A DNA stretch of 16,614 nucleotides from Temnopleurus reevesii. Taxonomy: Eukaryota > Echinodermata > Echinoidea > Temnopleuroida > Temnopleuridae. Positions 1-9,973 of this stretch are shown here, one piece after another (position 1 is the first letter of the stretch; each line of letters starts with the position of its first letter). Where the stretch lies: the NCBI GenBank assembly GCA_036244855.1, contig BQKZ01006256.1:1-16614 (forward strand). The letters are read 5' to 3'. Position numbers and translations under genes: made by a program. Below the pieces are notes generated by a model. It did no database searches, was not told the DNA's origin, and was given only the letters and a program-made list of their open reading frames with translations.

Positions 1-138
1 GCTTCTCCAAGTTTGTTGTTGCTGAGATTGAGCGAGAGTAGGTTCTTGTTGCAGGATTTCTCACTGGAGATTGCCTGACCTAGCAACTTGGCCCCCTTCT
101 CAGAGATGTTGTTGTGCCGCAATGACAAGTTGACAATT
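1..138 (-). CDS. LRRC71: LRRC71-like exon 6, leucine-rich repeats (cut by window edge)
   Basis: After the acceptor ATACAG the frame reads IVNLSLRHNNISEKGAKLLG, then QAISSEKSCNKN and LLSLNLSNNKLGE, 45 codons without a stop up to the window edge. Both segments fit the LxxLxLxxNxI leucine-rich repeat consensus with the helix-forming GAKLL piece of the ribonuclease-inhibitor type. The same repeat pair occurs in vertebrate LRRC71 (LSLRNNNI, GAQLLGQAL, LVSLNLGFN). No donor is visible before position 1, so the exon continues to the left. Confidence 0.92.
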
Positions 139-3100
139 CTGTATGAGAAAAACATAATGACCATTAAGGATTGGGGGATACAAATTAAAGAATCAAATTA
201 AAGTTGATAATTTATTGTAAAAAACATGTAGCAAACTTATTAAATATTTTCTAATTTTAAAAAATACATCTCGTTCAAAAGTGCATGCCATGATATCTGA
301 AAAAACAGTTGAGAAGGTCAGAAAGTGTTCTAATAAACACATTCTCCTCTAACATTCACAAAGACAAATTCTCAAAATACAAGAAGTACCATCAAACCTT
401 GCACATATTTTTCATTTCTCAAAGCATTACATCAACTCCTGACGACTTTAGCATCACCTACTCAACCCTTGTTTATCACTACAATCATTCCTGATCAACA
501 CCAACAGTTGAGAAGGATTCCAAAGATGAAATTCCCTTGAGAAAAATCACAAGGAATTACGGCGATAGAATGAATATGATCGGATTGCACTTACATGCTG
601 TCTTCACCAATGAGACAAGCCCATGGCTCCTCAGGGATTGGGTTACCTTCAATCGTCAAATTCCTGCCACAATGGAGGGAAAAAAATGGATTATTGGTTT
701 TACACAATAAGTACTAAGAGATGTAAGCATTTTATAGAGTTTTGTGTATATTTGTTTCTAGAATGAGGAGAGATGATAGAAGGAGGCAGCTAAAAAGCAA
801 ATGAAAGACAGGGCAAGTGTGATGAAGAGAAGAGAGGACAGGAAAGGCTGGTAGAGAAGAGGCAGAGAGGGGGAGGAGGTGGAAGTAGAGGAAGTTAACA
901 GCTGAAAAACACATACACATAATCTGTCCCCGGTGAACCATAAATATGAATATGTTTCTATTCTCCTTTGTATTTTTGTGTGTTTTTTAAGATACAGTAT
1001 TGGCCCTGTATAGTCAATTCTGACTAAAAGAGTGCCGTTAAAACTTTCTTTTTTTTAAAGAAGAAGAAGATACAGTAGAGGGGGCACAGTGTCATGTAAA
1101 GGGAACATGAATGCATGAAAATAGCCACGAACAAAGGAGGGGAGGATAAAAAAGGCAAGAAATGGAAATGGGGAGAAGGAGAGAGAAAGAGAGAGAGACA
1201 CAAGGACAGTAAAGGAGCGGATTGAATGGCAATGGAATGGTGTGAGAGAAAGACATACATACATGCAAATATGGATAGAGGAGGAAAAAAAAGAGAGAGA
1301 GGGAACAAGAAACAGTTGGGGACATGGAGGAGAAACAGGTAAATTGTCAGAACAGGGGAGTAAGAAAAATGAGAGATGATAAGAGGACGTGAGTGGAACT
1401 GGGATAGGAGCTAATTGCTGATACTTACTTTAGGTTCTGACACTGGGGTAAAAATGTTGATAACTCCTTCAACGTTTTCTCTGTGAAACTTGTGTTCCAG
1501 AAGCTACAAGAAGGAAAAGGAAAATTAGATGAAAACTTCATGTACATGTACAATGAATATAAATGTCCATAATTAGGCAGAAATTGCATAGAGTGTGATT
1601 TGATTTTTTATCTAAACTAATACTGACAATAACAATTGGCTTTGATTTCTAACAGGATCTTTTTTTAAAGATGTATTTCGCTGTGGAATTAAAAGTGAAT
1701 TATAATCTTTCTGAACAGATCTCAAATTGCTATTGTAATCACATAATATATTTATGAGCATGAAAGAACAGTAAAAAGAGTAAAACTACAAATACAAATA
1801 AACAAACAGGGTTATGCCCCTCAGATTTCAATAGAATTAACAAAAATAACCCTTGATTGAGCAGTATTTTGTCTACAGAGTATCACCAGGATCCAGAGTT
1901 TTTTCTTTAAAAATTAATTAATTTTCATTTCTATTTACTTAATCTAGGATATATTTTCAAAGCAGTTTGACCTCTACACGCCCTGCAACTCAGTAAAATC
2001 ATTTGCTGGCTTCGATCAACACAGAGCAATGGCCAATATTGCCCCTGACTTGTGCACCTGCTTGGCAGCTTACAGCATGATATATCATAGTACTGCTTTC
2101 TAAAAAACAGTGGGTATATGATCGTTGCGGAAATGCCTCCAAAGAAATGTTTAAACTAGTAGATATCCGACAAGATATCCAACTTCCTTTGCAGCTGAAC
2201 ACCCCAAGTAAAAAATTTTCCAGGCCACCACACTCATTATCCGACAAGATTTCACAAACTTGGTTGATGCTTCAACCCATTTCCTTGTGTACATTAATGC
2301 AACTTGATCCCAAAACCCATTGGACATTGCCAAACCACGACTCCGAAAAAGCATTTTAGAGTCTCAAGTTTTCGCTGGAAAGTAAAATCCCTAAGTTTTA
2401 ATTTCCTTACTGTTCCGGTGTAAAGCAAGCATCGTGAGACTGAGGACACCCTCTCCAAATTGAAGATTTACAAATGCAAAGATGGAGAAATAACTGATGG
2501 CATAGAAGAGTATGAAAAATGCAATTTTGTATTCATCAAAATCCGCTTCTTTTTAACTACATATCTCCCATCTTCTTCATAGATTTGTTTAAACATTTAC
2601 CTCCAAAACTAAATGTACATTATAAAAAGAATTGTATTTCTTGGAATACTAATTTTATCACTACAAGCAAAACATTTGCAAGTTTAGGGCATCAATTCTG
2701 ACAGGTTACATCCCCTTAACCCTTTGGATGTAATAGGCTTCTACAGAATCCGAGCTACTTGGTGTTAAGTCTATATGATGATGGGCTTCTACTACAGAAG
2801 TCCACATGACAAAGGGATTGGAAATGAAGTCTGCTTAGTTTCCTTTATTAAATACCAACTCTTCAATACAATCATTTCAGGAACAAAACTTTAGTTGTCC
2901 GAATGAGGAAGGTAAGGAGTCTTTTTTAATACAGATTAAATGAAATCTATAAAAATATAAAGATGCAATTATAGACTTCAAATTGGAGAACTTTCCCAAT
3001 AACAGTGACATATGCTTATCACAAGTACGACGCCTTTAGAGCATTGGTCCCTATTAATGTAAATAAATAAACCACCATCAAATTATGATATCGCAAAGAA

Positions 3101-6100
3101 TTTCTACATGTAGGTGACAACTGCCTCATCAGCATTCAAATTTTATATCCAATTCATGAGAATGACTCCCTTGATAAAAAGAAAAAACAAGAAGGCAAGA
3201 ACTCTCTTGCTAAAGTATTCTCAAAAGAATAAAATATTGCAATTCTTGGATTAACGATATGCCATTGTAAGCAACACATTCGCTTGTTAACAAGAATCCC
3301 ACAAGAGTTATTACAGATATTGCGTCCTCTCAGATAATGAACAAAAATACCACTTTATTTTCCAAGGACACACTGCTGATAGCGGAAATAATCTAAATAA
3401 TGACCAACTGCATATTGCCTCTATCAAAAATTGATGCTTTCGATGGTGTCTCAGCAGAGATTTTGTGCTGCGACATTGACACCTCCTTGACATCCTCATT
3501 AAGAAAATAATTCCTCTGGGAAATATTTGGAATAAAGAATGGGTATGAAATAAAATTCATCTCATGTTATGTGTGTATATCAGATTTGCAAAGCTTCAGT
3601 AAATTACATTTGTTCAATACTTGACACTCTCATCTACATTTATATTAAACACAAAGTACTTTAACGCTTCTTTAAATAGAGCACATCTAACTGAAGAGCA
3701 CACTTAAAAATACTTTATAAATATAAGTAATATACTTTACTAAATAAATTACTGGTCTTTAATGATTAATGATTCAAGCAAGTAAAGAGTTATATTTGTG
3801 GGATTGAGAATTCTAAATGCACATTAAAAACTGGAAGATTGGTCCTAAATCTTGCAACAATTTCCAAAAGGGTTAGAGTCATAAACTAAAAAAAAAATTA
3901 ACATTTCATTTCATTTCATTTCATTTATTTCCACAATAACAGCAAATTATTGACAAAATTCAAGTTAATACAATGTAATACAATTTATTTTCAAGCAAAA
4001 GAATATATAAGTAGAAATATAAAAAATTAGAAAATTAATAGACAAATTGAGGAAGTAGATTTAATTAGGCTGCATTGTGGTGGAAACCATGCCTATTTAC
4101 TGAAGTTTGATTAAAGTACAACTGTGGACAAAACTATTACAAACTGCGTACATACTGAATGTTAGGCGTGACTCATGTCGAGGTCATTTTTTGCTTGGAC
4201 TCATATGCAACATTAGATAAAAACTTAAACTTGAGGTAAGCACTGTACGCTTTCATATTGACACTAGATATTCAGAGATGCCACTCATTCCATTTATAAT
4301 ATGAAAGCGGTGTATTTCCATATGAATCAAAGGCTTTCATAAGTGCGCATGCAGTTATTGTCATCTCTTATCTGTCACTCTTACATTTTTCACATTTTGA
4401 TAATTATCTATAAAAATATGTAAAGGTTGTCATCTCTGAATATTGTATGTGGGAGTTAGATAGGATAATGCAAGGCTGAATATCAATCTGTGCGCAAATA
4501 AGGATGGTTACAAATACTAATTAATTACTGATTGCAAACCTTCAAAATATTCCTGAACACCTCTCAAATTGAGACGAAAGCGGAAAACTCCCACAATAAT
4601 GGATGAAAAAACATTTGGCCATGAATCGATCGGTATACCCTCCAAGACTAATATCCTTAATTGGTTCTCTCTTCCTCCTCCATATACTTGTCAAATGCTT
4701 GTTTTGACTTTTAATATCGAGAAGTCTGATAAAGTATCCTAAGGCTGTAAACTGGTACTGGCACACATCTGTCAAGTTCATGAACATAGCCATCTACATG
4801 TACCCGTCTAGCTGCAGGATCTGAATCCTTGCACTACGATAATAAACAATCTCTTCCGATTAGACTCTTATACCCTATTCAAGCTTAAATGTATTCAATG
4901 AACAGTCTGATAAATATGCTACAATAAATACAAGAAAGAACAATAAAACAAAAATTGATAAGAAAATAGGACTTTGGTGATGCCTTTAAAACAGACTCGG
5001 CTCATCACCCAGTATTATATAAATGGGTTGTTTATCCATAATAAAAATAAAAACAAAAAGCATTGAATTCAAATACATGTAATGATATTATGATGGATAA
5101 TTTCTTCTTTCAGCCTGGGGAAGGGATATGGGTGTATTGCAAATATACATGTATTTAGCATACTGCATGCATGTGAATAAAGACATTTATTACTGATAGT
5201 TGTGCTTAAGGAGATTCATTATACTACTTACTTGATTGTATGAAGCTTTTCTATAGCAGGGAAGCACTGCCTGAATATGCCAACCATTATTTCACAGATC
5301 TTCCAACCTGCAAAGAGAAGAAAAAAGAATTTCAATTTTTTAAAAATTCAAACTGTCTGATGTACATTGTACACATATTTTGCTCTCTCTCCCCCTTTTT
5401 TTCATTTGAGTGATTAAAAATCACATTTATTTAATAACAATGTTTGCATATGGATGCAGCACTTTCATAATTGTACACGCTTCAAGCATCCCTCTCATAA
5501 AAGACATTGACCTGTCTTGAGCAAGCCCTAGAGAATACTCCGCAAGTCATAACAAAATAGATATCTAAATATAAGTGCCAATAAAGCAATATCTGATTAC
5601 AATTTATTGAACATTGCCCTGAGCTTGCACCAGAGGTCATTTTTGCTTTCATCTTACTGGATTTTAAGAGAACAAGACCTTTAAAAATGTCATGATCATG
5701 ATTTCATACAGGTATGCTTCTGCAAAAGAGAGGACATTTGTTCCAGTTAATATATATTTAGCACACTTTTCCAGAAATTCACTAGGAAAAAAGTTACATA
5801 AAATACGGTCAGACAAGCTGGACGCCAACTTTGCTGTTGACATCTTCAGTTGATTTCTATCGTTGTTCATTTATTTTTCATATCAAACAATTACAACATA
5901 AATTACAGTGATAACAATTGTTAATGATACTTTACATGCTGTATATGTAATAGTACTGTATACGCGGAAATTTTCGCAGTGGTTTTATTTTCACTAATTT
6001 CGAGGTTTGGGCCTCAGTATGTTGCACATTCATGTGTAAACAAACACTGTCAAAAAACGTGAAAATAACAACAGGCCAATGAGTCAAACTGGTACGAAAT

Positions 6101-7360
6101 CACGAAAATATCTGGACGCTGAAATATTGGCTTATACTGTAAGCCAATATTTTGAAATACAGGCCAACTTTCTGGATATATGTAAAAAAAAAAAATTAGA
6201 ATGTGAATCACTATAACAATGAACCAAATATTTTCTCATTTGAGAGAATGCACGAAGGCATTAGTAATGCATTCCCACATTAGAAAATCTTAGGTTCAGC
6301 TGCTTGGTACATGTAATTCACATTTTAACCTCTATCCTTATACACATGCCAGAAGGTTGGCATATATCTGCAAAAACACTATACATACATGAAAAAAGTG
6401 GACAAGATAGCCATTGAGCACTCATTAAACCCCAACACAAAGTCCCTGATAATTTAAGGGGAATACTTTTAACTGATATTCTATCATCAGGTACGCATGC
6501 TATAACTCTCATCATCTCCTTTTTTCTCTCTAAAATAGCAGGATCCAAGCAAATTTCTATGGTCTACTTGACCAGACTTTGCATGGTTGACAGATAATTG
6601 GCAATGGAAACGTTGCAATATAATCGTCCTGACTCTTGATTTTCAACAAGAGGGTCTGCAGTTTGAATCATATGTACTCATGGCATTCATTTCCTTCAGC
6701 AAGAAATTTTCTCCACACTCAACCCAGGTGATGTTAAAGGGAACTTGCAGAAATTCATTCCTTTAAATGCAAGAGTGCCTACTTGGCACATGTGCTATGG
6801 CCGGGTAATGATATTATAACTGTAGTGCGCAGTTGAATTTGAATCTGAAAATTATCATCTGTACAGAGATACCATCTGTTCCAAAATGATAAGATATATT
6901 CTTACCCTGTGTATGAATTCAGTGCTTGATTTTACCATTTTGGTCTTACAGTTTGAGAATTTAAGAATTCACATTCTAATTTTGCAGAAATATTTCATAC
7001 GATTTACAGTATTGCATTCACACTCTAGGGCTTGTTTTCATGTGTAATGACCTATTGATGCAAAATTTGTACATGTACCTCATGTGCTGCATTTCAATTC
7101 CCCAATTACCACTTTAATGATCGCACTTGTTCACAATATGTCTACTAACTTCCAGCTTCACAAACGACTGTGATTCGTTTTTCATCCTGCAAAGATATGC
7201 CTGGTGCCAATTTGACAACAATAATTATTCATCTGGAATTTTAGTTTATTTTATAGGGAAAAAAAGTGATGAGAAAAAAAATATGGTCTAGGTTATTGCA
7301 CCCTAATGTTAGAAGATTATTCATTTTCTCTCCAAAAATCCTCTCTTTCTTAATCTGTCC

Positions 7361-7405
<45 letters not shown>

Positions 7406-9559
7406 CATACACACTCATAAACCTAAATACACAAAATATGCAAGAAAAAAAGTGTTTTCATTCATTGAAGTCTCAATTTTTATACCATAATTTTCGGTCA
7501 GGTGAATACTCACTTCTAATTTAACGCTTTGTAAAAACATTTACATTGACCAGGGGAAAATTAAAAACCCACAAATATGAAGAATTTCCACAAATTTTGT
7601 ATATAGGTGGTACAACTACATGTAAATTTCATGTTGGGTATGCAATAAAAATAGTCCAACAATATTGCAGCAAATCTCAAAAGAATACTTTTACCTCCTC
7701 ATTGGCCACTTTATTATTTTTAAAAAGAAATCTAAGAACTTCATAAAGTTTATGACAGATGACACTAATTGTAGCAATATCAAATACTGACAATTCAGAG
7801 AAGAAATTTGACATCTTAAAAACGCTGTAAATTAATTCCTGTCAAGCAAATGAACTAAAACCTTTTAGAGAAACCTATTCAAAAATGGTTGGACATCTGA
7901 TTTGATAAAATCACAAACTGTCAAGGCAAATTCTATTGTAAGAATTCACCTAGGGGTTTGAATAAAGTGACAGACAACACCCTGGGAAGAACGGGAATTG
8001 TTATCTCACATCAAAAAATGCTTCAAACTTATCTCCACTCTGAAGGATGAATTTATTGATATCAATCCCAGGACTATTTACAAAAACTAATGATCAGACA
8101 AAAGATAAAAAATCAATCAATCTTATGGCTCGATTCTAAATTAGTAAACTCTTCAAAAACAAATTGAAGCAGCTCCTGGGGTAACGTATGTGCATGTTTT
8201 CCCCTAAATAAGCCAACTTTTCGCAAGGTTGTTTATTCTTCTATTTTTTTATGGAGAAAACAAAATCATAACAATTTTTGTCAAATTTATTGATTGAAAA
8301 CAAAGTTGAAATTCCTCTTATAAGATTGATCATGAGCCTAGAAGCTATGGAAATCAACTAACTTCTGGATACAACCCAGCAATGCTAAATATTAGGGAAT
8401 TCGATAGCATCCTTGAATTTGAAGGCTAATCAATCTTATTCAGTCATTTTATGGCTTTCAATTGAATGTATCTATGAAAGGCCACACATATTCAAAACAA
8501 TATCCATGTTCAAAGCCAACATTTTAGCGTATCAATTTCTAGACCTGTTGACATCATGTAATTTTCATGCATTGGAAGATCTTTGTACACGAATCTAATG
8601 GCATTCTAATTTGTTTAAATTATGTGTTGAAAATGGTAGCAAAAACAGTGATTATAGCGAATATAAAACCTCATGAAAAATTTCTGCTTTTTAAGTACTT
8701 ACCTCTAATGTAGATCTCTGTGACTGTATCCCCCTTATCCTCTTTCTCCATCTCAACCTGTATCTTGGGTTTGAAGTAGGAGAACTTCTCCTTGGTGACA
8801 TAAGTCTTTGGCTTGGGCTCCTCATCCTCCTCCACCTTATCCTCGGGGGTGGGGTCAGCACCCTTAGCCTTGGGGTCCGGTGGAGGGGGCGTGCCTGGTC
8901 TCTTGGGGCGGATGACCACTGGAGGCATTTCTGCCGCCTGGAGCCCCGCCCGTCTCCAGAGCTCGGTGAAGTCATTCTCAAAGTGACCAGTGCATGTGTA
9001 TGGTTCTGCAAATGTTAAATAGTTATGGAAACGATAATAAGTTGTTTGCTCCTATCAACTCAAAATCTATTTTAATTCTGATAATAAATTGAAGCATGTG
9101 AGTATACTAAACTGCAATTACAGTAAACATCATGAATAGAAAAACTACTGGTACCAAGAAGTTGCTTTATAGAACACATGATACAAAAATAAATATCAAA
9201 TTGTGCCAATCGTTTTCTGGGAGTGGTTTTAGGCACAAACAATACCTAGAAATAGCTCGATTGTAGGGAAAATAATACAACATGATATGATTCTGTCTTT
9301 TTCTCAAAATCAAGAAATGAGACCATAGCTACATGTATATCTCACTAATGCTTCTTTTTTTTTTTGTTCAGGGTTTGAATTCTCCTTTTTTAATTCTTAT
9401 TTCCTCTTCTAATTTTTTTTAAAAGTTTGAATTGATCAAAATGGAATCATAGATTGCTGTCCAAGTGTTACCTGGTGTTTTATTGGCATCATCTTCATTA
9501 TCCTGAACCGATGAAGGTGGTCCTTTATCCTTCTGCCCCTTATCCACTCTCTTCCCCAT
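1..9559 (-). CDS. LRRC71: LRRC71-like leucine-rich repeat protein gene (5' part, six exons, runs off left edge)
   Basis: Seen: six minus-strand exons (9472-9559, 8703-9005, 5232-5307, 1429-1503, 595-663, 1-138), each bordered by AG and GT, join without a stop into 249 codons plus two bases. Intron phases are 1, 1, 2, 2, 2. Residues 1-30 are charged and rich in K/D/G. Residues 32-42 read YTCTGHFENDF. A proline-rich, acidic linker follows to about residue 98, then an FKPKIQVEMEKE block and IYIRG near 127-131. Residues 132-204 form irregular leucine-rich units (EKTLKELSTFLPQC, IEGNPIPEEPW), and two clear repeats follow (IVNLSLRHNNIS, LLSLNLSNNKLG). Known: human LRRC71 has the same block order (an ETDFAELC-type block, FRPTIQVELEQE, EIYIRGW, LEGNPLPE, LSLRNNNI) and is a poorly characterised protein reported mainly from testis and ciliated tissue. 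Inferred: this is its orthologue; a role in cilia or sperm is carried over from the family and is not visible here. The C-terminal half lies outside the window. Confidence 0.9.
139..594 (-). other. Intron 5 of the LRRC71-like gene
   Basis: A 456-base AT-rich intron (GTAAGT...CAG). A 61-codon plus-strand ORF lies within it but has neither family features nor splice context. I see no other structure. Confidence 0.8.
595..663 (-). CDS. LRRC71: LRRC71-like exon 5
   Basis: A 69-base exon between GTGGCAG and GTAAGT codes for NLTIEGNPIPEEPWACLIGE then DS, followed by a shared Ile codon. The EGNPIPE motif corresponds to the EGNPLPE motif of vertebrate LRRC71 and marks the end of one leucine-rich unit, where N-P is a typical repeat turn. 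Entry and exit are both phase 2, consistent with its neighbours. Confidence 0.9.
664..1428 (-). other. Intron 4 of the LRRC71-like gene, with purine tracts
   Basis: A 765-base intron (GTAAGT...CAG). Most of it is strongly purine-rich on the plus strand, so the pre-mRNA would carry a long pyrimidine tract. The minus-strand ORFs here are Ser/Leu/Phe/Pro-rich products of that bias and are not genes. Confidence 0.8.
760..1380. repeat. Low-complexity GA-rich (purine) region
   Basis: Long runs of A and G occur on the plus strand, densest at about 760-890 and 1130-1370, with short GAGA stretches such as that near 1180-1200. They are irregular, not a clean microsatellite. The region lies wholly inside intron 4 of the LRRC71-like gene. 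Confidence 0.75.
1429..1503 (-). CDS. LRRC71: LRRC71-like exon 4
   Basis: A 75-base exon between TTGTAG and GTAAGT codes for FWNTSFTEKTLKELSTFLPQ then CQNL, with a Lys codon shared with the next exon. It matches the LWKVGLTDKTL and LLPLC stretch of the vertebrate protein in spacing and in the pattern of hydrophobic residues. The flanking intron carries a long purine tract on the plus strand, which is pyrimidine-rich in the sense of this gene. Confidence 0.9.
3903..3970 (-). mobile_element. Possible 3' tail of a non-LTR retrotransposon
   Basis: On the minus strand the sequence reads GGAAATAAATGAAATG with the GAAAT unit repeated four times, after a short AT-rich stretch. An AATAAA-like signal followed by a short tandem repeat is how many CR1/L2-like LINE copies and their SINE partners end. 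No reverse transcriptase ORF is visible upstream, so this would be a short 5'-truncated copy. It could also be a plain (ATTTC) microsatellite. Confidence 0.35.
4248..4443. repeat. Nested inverted repeats (12-bp and 13-bp arms)
   Basis: CGCTTTCATATT at 4248-4259 is the exact reverse complement of 4298-4309. ATATTCAGAGATG at 4268-4280 is the exact reverse complement of 4431-4443. The interleaved pairing suggests a degraded fold-back element inside intron 3, though no flanking target duplication was identified. Confidence 0.45.
5232..5307 (-). CDS. LRRC71: LRRC71-like exon 3
   Basis: A 76-base exon between TTTGCAG and GTAAGT gives 24 full codons, WKICEIMVGIFRQCFPAIEK then LHTI. It enters in phase 1, its first two bases completing the Gly codon of IYIRG, and leaves in phase 2 within an Asn codon. 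The W-K, V-F-x-x-C-x-P and L-x-x-I spacing equals that of human LRRC71 (WKV, GVFSKCLPPL, LQAI). This is the entry to the first irregular leucine-rich unit. Confidence 0.9.
5961..6119. mobile_element. Degenerate fold-back element, MITE-like
   Basis: The left arm begins CGCGGAAATTTTCGCAGTGG and continues with TTTTATTTTCACTAATTTCG. The right half holds imperfect reverse-complement counterparts: GTGAAAATAACAAC at about 6059-6072, then ACGAAATCACGAAAATATC and GGACG. This arrangement, with CG-containing arms in AT-rich DNA, fits a small non-autonomous fold-back DNA element. From memory, similar 'gcggaaattttcgc' repeats are common in marine invertebrate genomes, but I cannot check that here. No ORF is present. 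Confidence 0.5.
6122..6152. repeat. Perfect 13-bp inverted repeat with 5-base loop
   Basis: AAATATTGGCTTA (6122-6134) and TAAGCCAATATTT (6140-6152) are exact reverse complements separated by TACTG. The hairpin sits two bases beyond the fold-back element and may be its end or an independent palindrome. Confidence 0.85.
7362..7403. repeat. (TC)21 microsatellite
   Basis: A pure dinucleotide run of 42 bases lies in intron 2. It reads as GA in the sense of the LRRC71-like gene, so it is not a splice-related pyrimidine tract for that gene. It explains the repeated Ser-Leu of the plus-strand ORF crossing it. It is likely to vary in length between individuals. Confidence 0.95.
8703..9005 (-). CDS. 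LRRC71: LRRC71-like exon 2 (conserved N-terminal block and proline-rich linker)
   Basis: This is the largest visible exon, 303 bases or 100 full codons, bounded by TTTGCAG and G|GTAAGT. It opens with PYTCTGHFENDFTELWRRAG, which aligns with the conserved TDFAEL segment of vertebrate LRRC71. It runs through RPKRPGTPPPPDPK and an acidic stretch (EDKVEEDEEPKPK) and closes with FSYFKPKIQVEMEKE and TEIYIRG, the best-conserved part. It is clearly more GC-rich than the flanking introns, as expected for coding sequence. Two other frames of the minus strand are also open over parts of it, but only this frame joins to the neighbouring exons and matches the family. Confidence 0.92.
9006..9471 (-). other. 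Intron 1 of the LRRC71-like gene
   Basis: A 466-base AT-rich intron (GTAACA...TTTGCAG) with runs of T on the plus strand near 9354-9365. No other structure was recognised. Confidence 0.75.
9472..9559 (-). CDS. LRRC71: LRRC71-like exon 1, coding part with start codon
   Basis: The exon codes for 29 residues beginning MGKRVDKGQKDKG and ending NKTP, plus one base that completes a Glu codon with the next exon. The donor is G|GTAACA, a little weaker than the GTAAGT donors of the other introns. The ATG lies in AAGATGG, a fair Kozak context. A pyrimidine-rich stretch ending in TAG stands 16 bases upstream (exon border near 9575), so the ATG probably sits inside an internal exon whose 5' UTR begins further upstream. 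The frame stays open for five codons above the ATG, so a start in an unseen upstream exon cannot be excluded. A lysine-rich start is typical of the family. Confidence 0.75.
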
Positions 9560-9575
9560 CTTCACTTTCTTTATC

Positions 9576-9973
9576 CTATGAAAGGAAGAATAAGATGAAA
9601 AAAAAAGTCATTCATAAAGCTAGAACTACAATTATTTTAAATCAATTTGGGTGATATTTATTTGGGGTTATTTTTATGACAAAAATGGCTGATACTGCCT
9701 TTTTAAATAGCGTTTTTTCCCCTTTTTTATGTCCAATGGAGACTGGTGTACTTCTTCATTTCACATCATATGTGCTTATAATTATTGACCAAGTAAACCA
9801 GTATCTACATGTACATGTGAGAATTTTTTTTTGCGTTTGTGAATGGGTACATTTGGATTAATAGGCACAAGAAAACAAAATTTTAGGCAATGATCCAGGG
9901 GAGTTTTGAAGAGGCAAGTACCCCACAAGATTGGAAAGGAGGGAAAAATATGAAGGAAAACAAGATTTTTGCT
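9576..9973. other. Upstream flank of the LRRC71-like gene
   Basis: This is AT-rich sequence between the first recognised LRRC71-like exon and the start of the duplicated block. It probably holds a 5' UTR intron or promoter of that gene, but I found no TATA box, initiator or RFX-type X-box that I could defend. Short ORFs at 9676-9861 (+) and 9858-10049 (-) lack any recognisable motif. Confidence 0.4.

Larger units (their letters stand above)
1504..5231 (-). other. Intron 3 of the LRRC71-like gene
   Basis: A 3728-base AT-rich intron (GTAAGT...TAG). It contains a probable retrotransposon 3' tail near 3903-3970, nested inverted repeats at 4248-4443 and several TACATGTA octamers. The short ORFs at 1999-2359 overlap on opposite strands and have no recognisable motif. 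I see no further exon in it. Confidence 0.75.
5308..8702 (-). other. Intron 2 of the LRRC71-like gene
   Basis: A 3395-base AT-rich intron (GTAAGT...CAG). It carries a degenerate fold-back element (5961-6119), a perfect hairpin (6122-6152) and a (TC)21 microsatellite (7362-7403). Small ORFs at 5664-5870, 6318-6548, 7266-7490 and 7546-7746 have no motif or splice support. Nothing else was recognised. Confidence 0.75.

Noticed and set aside
732..941. 69-codon minus-strand ORF
   Set aside because: It lies in intron 4 on the gene strand but has Leu/Ser-rich low-complexity composition and no splice borders.
1024..1325. Three overlapping minus-strand ORFs rich in Leu, Ser, Phe and Pro
   Set aside because: They arise from the purine-biased tract on the plus strand. 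Three frames open at once with low-complexity products is the mark of composition, not coding.
1999..2359. Overlapping ORFs on both strands inside intron 3
   Set aside because: They share the same DNA in opposite directions, have no recognisable motif and lack splice context. This is ordinary chance opening.
7362..7403. TC run as a polypyrimidine tract for splicing
   Set aside because: It is pyrimidine only on the plus strand, while the identified gene runs on the minus strand, and no exon follows it. It is a microsatellite.
8671..9011. Two overlapping minus-strand ORFs in different frames, one reading MQNHTHALV, the other MPPVVIRPKRPG
   Set aside because: The second is the real exon 2 frame read without its splice sites: its Met is internal and its end runs into the intron. 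The first is a shadow frame, rich in Arg and Ser, that joins to no neighbouring exon.
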